Assembly (NCBI GenBank): GCA_951812925.1
Contig: OX638368.1
Location: 123,031,309-123,095,308 of the forward strand
Reading direction: 5' to 3'
DNA: 64,000 nt
Source: Calliopum simillimum
Lineage: Eukaryota > Arthropoda > Insecta > Diptera > Lauxaniidae
Positions 45,801 through 56,200 of the stretch are shown here, one piece after another (positions within the stretch are counted from its first letter, which is position 1; each line of letters begins with the position of its first letter). The position numbers and the translations under genes are program-made. The notes under the pieces are model-generated. The model made no database searches, was not told the origin of the DNA, and saw only the letters and a program-made list of their open reading frames with translations.

Positions 45801-47561
45801 TTTTACAATTTGGAAAGTATCAAAAGTGTAACTATAGCCAAACTGATATGTCTATTAAACCGTATCAGAGAAAAAGTCCATCATACACCATCGAATACCA
45901 TGCATTTTTGCAAGGCAATTTCTATGCAAAACTTTTTTTTTTTGACCGAACGTAGGGGTCGCCCATTAACATTTTTCGACACTTACAGTCCGATCTTAAA
46001 GTCTGATATATTAATATTTATGTCTCAAAGAGAGGTTTTTTTTTTGATCCAAAGGTCTTTGATATGTTGGACATTAAGGTGATACATTAGAGTGGAAGGA
46101 ACTGAGATCTGGTGGGTAAGTACTTGAACAGGGCGGTTGATGTCAATGACGTCTGAAGCAAAAAAAGAGGATGAGCAAGAGAGAGGATGTATAATACTTT
46201 AAGATTGGACTCTAAATGCCGAAGATATGATGAAAAATGTTAATGGGCGACCTCTAAGTTCGGTCGAAAAAAGAAAAAAAATCAAAATAATTTATTGGTT
46301 ATGGAATGTGTAAGACGGTCGTTTAAGTTAATAAACTAATCAGTAAATTTAATTTAGCCTTAAGCTTTTCACAATAATAAGTTTACAGATGAATGACAAA
46401 CGCAATTAGGAATTGTGAGCGCCCATGGGAAAAGATCTCTTTATCTTTTCGAAACTAAGTTATTGATATATTCATATATTTAACAGAGAAACTTAATGGT
46501 ATGGTAAGTATTTTAAGAATCTTTCTGGTTCAATTCGTCAGAAAGTTATGGACAATTTAAACTTTAACTAACTTTAATTAATTGCTTGTCAGAAATTATA
46601 TACTTATTTCTGTCACAAAAACACAATTTGAAGGTGTAATCTTTAAAAATCTAAATGTCTGGTCCCTTACAAATGGAAAATACTTCTATCTGGACATGCA
46701 TTTTAGCAATCTATACTTTCTAATTTCGGTAGCTAAAATCCACTCCTTTAAAGTATGTACTCGTACGAGTAGGAACTTACTCATTGGGTATTGGTGTAGA
46801 CCCTGATCGATTTGTGTAGTTGACGACAGCATTGAATGTTTGATTGAACCATTGCCAGAAAATAACAGCCGGAGTTGTTTTGTAGAATGAAAGCATGCCT
46901 ATTGATAAGTAAAATAAGAAATTTTTAGCAAGGTCAAATGAGATAATTTAGAGAATAAACAATATAATGAAAAAACTCTCACGGAAGCACGCATTTTAAA
47001 TTGGTCTTATAGCAATTGATGCTGCTGAATTTACGCGTCGCGTATCATTTTTTTCATGAAAAACAAAATTTACGTACAAATCGAGTAACGAGAGAGCAAA
47101 TAAATTAGGCGCCACCGCTTCTCATTTGATCCACATTCAAGGTCAATTACTAAGCGCATCACTATTCGCGAATAGCTTTTTTCACTCTCACTTTCTTTAA
47201 AATATGTGTGCTTTCACTTTTAAGTTCAGTGACAAGAGAATATATGCTACTTACATCCTGTTATGACCATGTTCATTGGCATTTGTGCAGACATACGTCC
47301 AATTAAAATTGATTTTTCTCCTGTTTCCGGATGAAATGCTGAATCATATAAATATTTTGCTTTCCATAGTTCTTCAACAGTATCACATTCTGGATCTCTG
47401 CCAGCCCTATAGTCAGTGACAATGCGTTTCGCACGATCCAAACTTGCATTCGATGCCAATAGATTTAAGGGATTAGTGAGACGAAAGAAATGCTTGAAAC
47501 GATTTATGTATGTACTCTGATCGTACATAGGTTGCTCAATATCTACTTTAGGCAGCTTCAT
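42842..47561 (-). CDS. Sfxn1-3: Sideroflexin, copy A (319 aa, seven exons)
   Basis: Mitochondrial inner-membrane carrier of the sideroflexin (SFXN/MTC) family; SFXN1-type members import serine for one-carbon metabolism. Exons: 47561-47255, 46898-46781, 45228-45153, 43565-43480, 43421-43294, 43222-43065 and 42928-42842. All are GT-AG and the sum is 960 nt with stop. Family hallmarks are [14 protein letters not shown] (HPDTGE-type motif), [61 protein letters not shown] and the C-terminal WFNKGL. Length and the several hydrophobic segments fit the family. It resembles fly Sfxn1-3 more than Sfxn2. A tandem paralogue lies upstream on the same strand, 28 residues different. The start ATG at 47561 follows a 5' UTR with a small intron. 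No break is seen. Confidence 0.95.
43988..44180 (-). pseudogene. Unidentified coding-like fragment inside sideroflexin A intron 3
   Basis: A minus-strand frame reads [18 protein letters not shown], then [20 protein letters not shown] and ends at 43988. The homologous stretch in copy B intron 3 (around 53160-53240, minus strand) keeps [16 protein letters not shown] and FDMAVQRT but continues differently, so the fragment predates the duplication. I do not recognise the family; it may be an old gene piece or a transposon remnant. Confidence 0.35.
44698..45003. mobile_element. MITE/foldback with ~95-bp arms, only in copy A intron 3
   Basis: It begins TAAATTCCTAGCTGCC and ends GGCAGCTAGGAATTTA (exact complements). 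Pairing continues through CGCTGGAGCCTATCTAACGG and TTCCAAAAAACACCAT on both sides of a ~110-bp loop. The corresponding position of copy B lacks it. Confidence 0.8.
45936..46272. mobile_element. MITE, only in copy A intron 2
   Basis: TTTTTTTGACCGAACGTAGG and GGGTCGCCCATTAACATTTT at the left pair with AAAATGTTAATGGGCGACCT and TTCGGTCGAAAAAA at the right. It is non-coding apart from chance frames and is not found at the matching place in copy B. Confidence 0.75.
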
Positions 47562-47601
47562 GATGCTTAATTTTGTGTTTAGTTATTTTAAATTTTAAGT
47601 T

Positions 47602-47651
47602 CTGTAAATGTGTGAGAATTTTGAGAACTGTTAGATTCTTAAGATATTTAC
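47602..47651 (-). other. 50-bp intron in the 5' UTR of sideroflexin copy A
   Basis: On the minus strand GAAAG|GTAAAT begins the intron and TTTACAG|AACTT ends it, with a CTAAC branch-point candidate between. The arrangement is preserved in copy B (57675-57724), which supports it. It would place the transcription start upstream of ~47652. Confidence 0.6.
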
Positions 47652-48539
47652 CTTTCAATGCAAAAATCGTACACGGAGTCACTTAATTAGTTGTGACTAA
47701 TTTTAATTAACGTCGGCTCAAATAAAAAATTTTGTTATTTTTGACATTTACAGATAAAACAAAAAATTTTTCAAAAATTGTTTTTATACCAATCAAAATT
47801 TGTTTACGAAAAAGTTAAGGGGATAACCTAATAAAAAGTTAATTTTTTGAAGTGAAACTTCTTTATAAATTTCGTTATAGGCCAAAAATTTAAATGTGAA
47901 AAAGTCTCCAAAACAAGTCATGATTACTAGCAATGATTTTGGAAACAATTTTTTTTTTAAATATTTAGCATGAATCAGGGAATAAAATCGGTTTTTTTTT
48001 TTGGGTCAAAAATTTTTCATTTATTATTGAAAATCCCTATTTCAAATAAATAAATAGTAACTTAACCAACTTCTCTGCCAGTGAGATAATCATAAAAAAT
48101 ATGTGCGCAGTGTCCAAATATCTAGGAACTATACCCCAGAAAAAAAAATTGGGGTAATCAATATTTTGCTATTAAAATTATTAACATTATAGTGACGACG
48201 TGAAAATCTTTTTTCAGTCGTAGAGAAAAACAAGGCATCTTACGAAAAAAGTGTATAAGGCATAAAATGTTAAGAATCGTCTAAGAAATTTGTACTAGTT
48301 ATTTTTGGCATTTTTTGTAACGTACTATTTTTTTCCAAAAATTCCCACGCATTTTTTGGACACTTTTAAGCATTTTATGCCATATACACTTTTTTTGTAA
48401 AACTACTACTGAAAAATGATTTGCATGACATCACTATACCATTTTATTTCCTGGTCCATGCTAAATATTTCAGAAAAATTTTTTTCCAAATCTTAACTGG
48501 TTGCTACAAAAAATAATTTTTTTTTAGATTTCTCACTTG

Positions 48540-48990
48540 AAAAATTTCTCTTTCTTTCTCAAGTCTTGAAAATAATAATTGTATACACCAGGAGCATCGA
48601 AATTGAACATATTTTTGTCAGTAACTACAGCGTTTTTCCACTCATCGCGATCTTTGTTTCTCCTGAGCTACAAGTCATGTGATTCTTTGCAATACCGAGG
48701 TGATATCCTTACGAGAGGCGTCGAGAGGTGGTTTTTTCGCTTTTTTTCTTAATTTCAAGTGCAGTGATTTTAATATTGCTCGTCGGACAATTGATTTGCA
48801 TACTGTTGCTTTAGCCATTTTTTATTTTTTTTTATTTTGCCTATCTCTTTTGGTGTTAAGGCCCCAACAGTTCTGCCTATATGGTTTTTACCACATGGTT
48901 CACGTGTCTTCACATAATGGTCAACAACATTTGGATTTCGACCAATGTTTTTGGTTAGTTGGCGGTTAGAAAGACCGCCAGATCGCAAAA
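48540..48990 (-). mobile_element. Tc1/mariner-family relic (same family as 33915-34804)
   Basis: Minus-strand frames encode the HTH region (RSGGLSNRQLTKNIGRNPNV, VGALTPKE), then TVCKSIVRRAILKS and, in another frame, a catalytic-domain piece like DKNMFNFDAPGVYNYYF. Frameshifts and stops separate them. Ends not found. Confidence 0.7.
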
Positions 48991-49387
48991 TGCCTAAGGT
49001 GCCAAGGGCACTTCATAGAATTGAAGCCCATAAAAAATCATAAAATTCATCTCTACAAAGTTTCCTCAAATTGTTGAAATTGAAGAAGTTATAGCGAATC
49101 TAAAACCTCAGTTCAAAATATGGTAAAAGCTGAGATAATGAGTACAATTAGTCGAAAAAAACATTTGAATAAATTACTTCTCTGAATGAAATATAGCCCA
49201 CATCGATATACCATACTTAATGATCGGAAGTCAGATGGCGGAGCAATAGAAAAAGTCAAATAGCATCTTATTGAGAGGTCGATAATAAAAAAATTTTTTT
49301 TTTCTTTAAAAATCAAAACTATATAGCTTTCAAAATGGGGGGCTTACAGCGAACTTTTCTTTTTGTATGGGGATCGATACTATCTGC
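48991..49387. repeat. Dispersed repeat between the sideroflexin copies; second copy at 55995-56440
   Basis: Shares AAGCTGAGATAATGAGTACA, AATGAAATATAGCCCACATC and CTTTCAAAATGGGGGGCTTA with 55995-56440. The first ~140 bases (GCCCATAAAAAATCATAAAA) are inverted relative to the other copy. Confidence 0.7.
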
Positions 49388-50261
49388 TGTATACCCTTCC
49401 CTATAGGAAATTCCTTTGTATAAATTAAAATTTCATTGTTTTAAAAACAGCTTTAATTTGAAGTGAGTTCCATAGTCATAAAATACCTGTACATATATCG
49501 TCATTTTATACTTTAATTAAATGCTTGATCCAAAATATAAACTAAAAAAAGTGTTATAAATATGGAAATAATATTTGGAACATTAACATACAATTTGATA
49601 TATCTAAGATAAGATTTTTAGTTGAACAAAATTACATATAACATTAATTTGATCATCCTTAGAGGTACAATTTACATAAGTATGAACATACATAGTATTC
49701 CTAAAAATGAGGTATTAAAGTTTAACAGCCCTATTCGTTCATAATAAGTTGATAAAAAGTTTCTTGAGCGTTTATAGTATGCAAATGCTTACTTTAAAAT
49801 CTCACAAACCTATTATAAATTATTAAAAATGACTCGAATAAGACCTTTGAAGTATCTAGAGCTTATTTCATAAATATACACATTTTTATTTACGCAGTGG
49901 GTTTAAATTTGAAATGTCACGCCCATAACGCTAAAATACAGCTTTGATACAATATTATTTTTATGGTACTTATTCTAAATATGTATATCAAAAAACAAAA
50001 ATAAAAATAAAAACGGTTACGGTTGAGGATTTGCGTGAAATCACCCACACATAACATTTTTACCCTGTTTTACATATGTAAATTCTCCTATTTATACTTA
50101 AGGACTCAAAATTTAATTTACGCCCTTCAAAACGGAAATTTCTGCTATACAAAATTGACTGCTTATGAAATAAATGCCTCAAATATGAACCGTATAAACG
50201 ACTCTATACATAAATTATTGTCTATTGCCATATTTTTTTTTCTTGGAACAAAGATAACGCT

Positions 50262-53200
50262 TTATAAGCCCTTGTTGAACCAAACGATCTCTTGACTAGG
50301 ATTTTTCTCTCTAATGGCTTCTTGTACATCTGGTTCAAGTTTTGAAACCTGCAATTTATAATTTTCATATAAATTTAAACAAAAATAATGTGTTTAAGGA
50401 TTGTGACTACTTAAAAATACAGTTAAATCGCTTACTTCAATTGGAGTACGTTGACTAAAGAATGCACAACCCATGGGTGTTGAGAAAATTAGCACAAATC
50501 CGACGAAGAGTGTTTGAATCGGTGCGCTAGCCTTAGGGTACTTTTTAAGAAATCCACCTTTTTCCAATTTATTAATAAGTAGAGGTGTTAGCACTGTAAA
50601 AAAATAAAAAAAAAAACATTTATCATATCATATATCAAATATTATATTGCAAAGCTTTCATACCCATTCCAGGACCTGCCATTGCAAATCTGCTGACAAT
50701 AACAGCAGAAATGCCTGTAACTGCGGCTTTCTTGGATACGCCAACCTCGTTATTTTTCTCATCGAGCAGTACGACACCATTCTGAATTTCTCTGTTAATT
50801 TTAGATTTAATTATATTAAGATCATTTGTTATTTTTTTCTAGAACTTACTGTAAACGCATCATGGGTACATTGATGCAATTTGCGGCACCAACAGCGGCC
50901 AAAGGTACAAGCCTTCCAACGATAGGATGGAGGTTCTTTAGTTAGACAAAAAATAAAAATTTTTGTATAATATAGTAAAGCGATCTCTACAATTTTTAAA
51001 AAGACAATTTTGATAATGATCTTACGTGAACAAATTAAAAAAAAAATATTCCAAAGAATTTTAAATTATTAGAAAATAACCCAAAATCATTTCATTGAGT
51101 CAAAATATCTTGTTCATTCCTTAAGAACAATTACATATGTATGACGAAAACTTTTCGAGACCCTTTCCATTGCAATCAATCTGAAATCCAAACTATAATC
51201 ATCTACAAACTATTTTCTGAAAACTTTTTTGTTACATCAAACTTTGAAAGACATGCCCATATCCATTTTGATAAAAGTCAGAAATTTTAACTTACTATAT
51301 TTTGATATGCTACAAAAGAAAAAGAAAAATTTACTATTAACAAATGCAAAAACCGAAAATTCCTAGGAGTTATAAAATTTTTAAGTATTTTTCTAGAAAA
51401 AATACAAAAATAGTCATTTTAGATATATTTTTGGATTCATAATCTACATCTTGCCACAGAATTGCTCTGTTGGGTCTAGCTTTTGAATTATGTTAACCTA
51501 AAAGTACAAAAAAACAACAAATTTTTGAGCTAATTTTGAAGTTGTGTTATAATTCATGGTAATCATAGGCCATACAATTTGATGTAGTTGTTGAAAAGAC
51601 TTGTCTTTATCTTTAAAATCCATTTCGAATCATATCGATATCTTTGTTTTACTCCGAAATATTGAGTGTTATTCTTGATTCCGTTACGCATCGTCGGAAA
51701 GCATTACTGATTATTGATATTAGCCCTGTTTCTTTTGACGCGTATATAAAATTGTGGTAATTTTCAAATTGCGATAACTTATGAACGGTGGGTCGTACGA
51801 TGAAAAGTCCAAGGGTCTTTTTCATTGAAAACCACATGCTCTACAAATAATTTTAATCTTTTGTAAAAAAAAATAATTATTTAGAGGTTATTTAAAGAAA
51901 AAGTGATTTTTTGCCGTTTATCGGCGCTTAGCCAGTTTTTATAGAATAACTCCTAAAAACTAAATTTTTTAAAAATAAAATGAAAAGTTTTTGTAGAGAA
52001 CGTGATTTTGCATAAAAAAGTTCCTTAGAGTTGTGTCGTGCGACTCACTGTTCATGCGTTATCGCAATTTAAAAATATCCACAATTGTATATACGCGTCA
52101 AAAAAAACACGGTAATTTTGATTCAGAGACATTCATTACACGAAGACAAATGGGGCAATTTACAATACTGCGTCTGCGAGATGCGAGATATTTCGCGCAC
52201 GCAACAGTTTTCGAAAAAATGAAAATTGACGTGCGAGAGCAACAATTTTAAGCTGTCAATTTTTTATTGATTGTAAAAACAAAATTATTTGTGCATTGAA
52301 AAGTGAAAATATAATGAAAATAAAACAAAAATAAAAAAAAATAATTGAAACAATTTTTTTTCGAATTTTTTTTTTTATTTTGACAGACATTTTTTAGTTT
52401 TCCTTGTATTTTGACAGTCGCAACGCTGACTTGTCTCGCATTATTGTATATTGGGTTGCGCTGCGATATCACAGACCAGCATCGCACTCGCATCTCGCTT
52501 TCGCACAATAGTATCTTGGGCTTAACGTTCATTTTTATGTAACTTGATTCCGCTGTATAGATATTTTTCAGTCTATACTGCTTCCGCGAAATTTTTGTGT
52601 CGGAAAGACAATAAAAAGTTAAAAATGTATGCTTTTTTGTTAATTTTGCTGTTGTTATTGATAGGGAAAGTAAGCTAAATATTTAATAACAATTTTAAAC
52701 ACTTTTTACGACTACACAATAGTCGGTTTTGTTAAAAATAACAAAATTTATTTTTAAAATAAAACTCAAAATTCATAGAACAAACTACTTCATTTATTGA
52801 ATTCAATAAAGGAAACAATTCATCTTTATTCTGGGCGACGTTAACGTTGACGTTTACTTGCATAGGACTCCATTTCCATAAAGATATATTTAAATGCTAT
52901 CGAAAAATGCTAATGTATCCATTTATACTTATTTATATTTGCAGAAAATTATAAAATTTTCACAATCTGCACTGTTGTCACTTTAATTTTATTTTTTTAT
53001 TCTTTTACATTTGTCAAAATTGTAGGGATGAGCTTTTACCAGGGCTTTCATTATTGTTTTGCGATATTTTCGTACCGACAGAATTTTCCGCGAAAATTTC
53101 CTTATCGAACGGAATCTAGAATAGCACCCATTATAACCTAAAAAGTTGAGAAAGTGCAAAGGCCTAGTCCTTTGAACAGCCATATCAAAATTAATTTTTT

Positions 53201-56200
53201 TGACAACATCTTTCATATTTTCAGAAGTAGGTAGTCGTTGAATTTACAAAAATCCTTTTTGTTAAGGTAAAGTAAGTTCATTAGGCTTGTGCAAAAAAAA
53301 CAACTTTTTTTGAATTTCCACGATCTCAAAGAGGGTTTCAAAAAAGAGAGCTGGGATTTTTTTGAAGGTCATTTAGAATTTTTAATTTATTACGGTCTCA
53401 AAAATGCTCGAAATGAGCAGTACGATATATCGCCTTGAATCAAGGTGTATAAAAAATTAAAATTAACCACATTTTGTTTTTTTTTTTTTTAGCTAAAATA
53501 CACTTAAAAAACATTTTTCAAAATATCACTCAACTGCAAAATTTTAAATCTTCATTTTGGATAAATCTTTTTATTCCATGAAATCATGCAAGAAACAATT
53601 TTTTACAACATCAATGGGTTAAAGTGTTCTACAAATAAAAATATTCTACGAAAGATTTCATTAAGGGTCACCAAAGACGAGAAATGCTTAAAGCTTCAGA
53701 ATAATGAGTTATAAAGTAATAAAAATGCAATAAATATGAAGATAGAAGGAATTTTTTTTTTTTTTTGTAACGTATTTATAACATTTTATTACATTTGAAA
53801 AACATATCCCATACATTTTCATATGAAGTACAAAATCTAGCTTTCAGGCACTCTTCCTAAGGCTGAACACAGCAAGAAATCTGTTAAGGGGCTGTCCATA
53901 AACTCCGTGACGCTCCTAGGGGGTGGGGTTCGAGCAAGCGTCACGCTTAGTGTATTTTATTTATTTTTTATATGACACTACCGTCACATAGGGGGGGTTC
54001 AATATAGCGAATTTTAGCGTCACGGAGTTTATGGACAGCCCCTAAGAATTTTGTTAAAAATAAATATTTAACAAACTATCTATTTCTAAGTACTCTTAAG
54101 GAATATATCGATACGTCCAACATAAAAGTTGGTAACTCGAAAATCGTAGTTTTTAGTTATGAGCATTTTTGTATTTTAACTTCTATTTTTTTTTTTTTTT
54201 TGTATGAAAACCTATCTAAAATAAATTTAGGTTGTGACTTCAAAAATATCTCCTAGGCCTTCAAATTTCCAGCTAGAAGTACCAAAGTTTGACACAAGAT
54301 GAAACTAAATGTTCAGATTTCAAAAAATGCTGTACCGTAAAAAGTTGGTATTTTGAGTTACCAACTTTTACGTTGGATGTATCGATATGTACACCAAATT
54401 GACCGTATTTGAGAAATGTACAATATTAATTAGGTGCATATAATAGCATATTTATATTTACAATACATACCTTCACCATTCTGTTCAATGTCAATGCTGT
54501 TCCAAGAGCACCACCTGTCGCCAAAAGGTATGACTTCAACAATTGCCTATAAAAAAGATAGCAAGTATAAACGAAAAGCAAGATTTTTTTGAGTAACACA
54601 AAATTTTAATTTATAGTAAAATTTTTACTATTCAATTTGTTCAATGGATAAGAACCACACACGGTGCTCTTGAACAGTCGATAGGTTTTTTGAATATGTG
54701 GAGAAAATCTGTGAATGGGGTTTCATTTGTATTAGTTTGATGATCTGAAAAATGCAAACCCCGAAATCGTAGCTGATCATCCCCGTGAAATATCGCAAAA
54801 ATACGTATCCCATATAAAATAAAAAAAAATTCAAAAAAAAAAAACGCAACAAACAAATATGAAAATAAATATCTTTAATGTATTTTAGAATGCTGAATCT
54901 GAATCCGGCCTTAAAATTGCTATATCTCATACGGTTTTTGAGATATCTAAGCATAAACAAGGAAAAAATACCATTTTTGCTATATTTTGAAGCTATATAA
55001 CTATAGTATAGAACATTCATACGCAGAATTCGATACATTATCTGAAAGATTCAACCTTTTTCTTTAAAACATTAAATTACGTCAATAGCTTAATTTTTCT
55101 CCAAAATATCGTAGACTTAAATAATGACAAAACACGTTTTTTGCACTTTTTTAACTTTTTAGGTTAGGATATCTCAGAGAAAAATAAAGATATCGACATT
55201 ATTTGAATTAGGTTTAGAAGATTGATTAGAGCTTTCTATTTCTGCATCAGAATTTACGGATATACGTCCTGTTATATAGCTCCAAAACACAGCAATAAAA
55301 CATAGCATCGGTTTTTTTCCTTGTTTAGGCTAAGATATCTCAAAAACCAAATAAGATACAGCAATTCTAAGGCCAGATTCGGATTTAGCATTGCAAAATA
55401 CATTAAAAAATAACTATTTTTATATTTGTTTGTTGCGTTTTTTTTCTGAATTTTTTTATATTTTATATGGGATATGTATTTTTGCGATATTTCGCGGGGA
55501 TGATCAGCTACGATTTCGGGGTTTGCATTTTTCAGATCATCAAACTAATACAAATGAAACCCCATTCACAGATTTTCTCCACATATTCAAAAAACCTACC
55601 GACTGTTCAAGAGCACCGTGCACACGGACTATCACTTGCGGTTAAGACATAACTGTGCCTTTGGTACAACTCGATGTTACTTTAACATTTAAAAATTATC
55701 GGAATGTAAAACTAAATATTAATCGCCTTCTAATTATTCATATGATTAATTAGCTTAATCTATTATTAAAAAATTTTGTTCATAACGCTATACACTGATT
55801 CGACTAAAGATTGAATCAAATCTAATTTATTCGACTACAAAACAAATCGATTGATCAATCTAATTGAAAATTTAGTTGATTGCGATTAACAGTACTTTAA
55901 TACAATTCTCTCTCGATTTTCGCCGAACCTTAATTATTGTTTTTTTTAACATTTGAAATTTCAAACAGTATGCAAATAGAAAAAAAAAATCTTGCATAGT
56001 TTTAGGCGGCAATTTTCGTTTTAGAAACATCATGCTTTTCATATTTTGTACTGCGGTTTTAGATTTGCTATAACTTCTTTAATTTTAACAATTTGTAGAG
56101 ATGAATTTTATGATTTTTTATGGGCTTCAATTCTATGATATGCCCTTGGCACCTTAGGGTGGTAGAAACTGAGATAATGAGTACAACTAGTCGAAAAAAA

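Larger units (their letters stand above)
42030..48548. repeat. Segmental duplication, copy A
   Basis: This block, containing sideroflexin copy A with its introns and flanks, is repeated at about 49428-59533. Homology begins near AAAATTTCATTGTTTT and ends at the right edge of a foldback element (…CACTTGAAAAATTT). It runs through 3' flank, all seven exons, introns, 5' UTR intron and upstream DNA. Intronic similarity is interrupted by insertions unique to each copy. Confidence 0.85.

Noticed and set aside
45669..46082. 137-codon plus-strand open frame in sideroflexin A intron 2
   Set aside because: Runs through the left arm of a MITE and AT-rich intron; sequence is not protein-like and is absent from copy B.
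54628..55038. 136-codon minus-strand frame and matching plus-strand frame at 55391-55645
   Set aside because: They are the two arms of a foldback element read in opposite directions, not genes.
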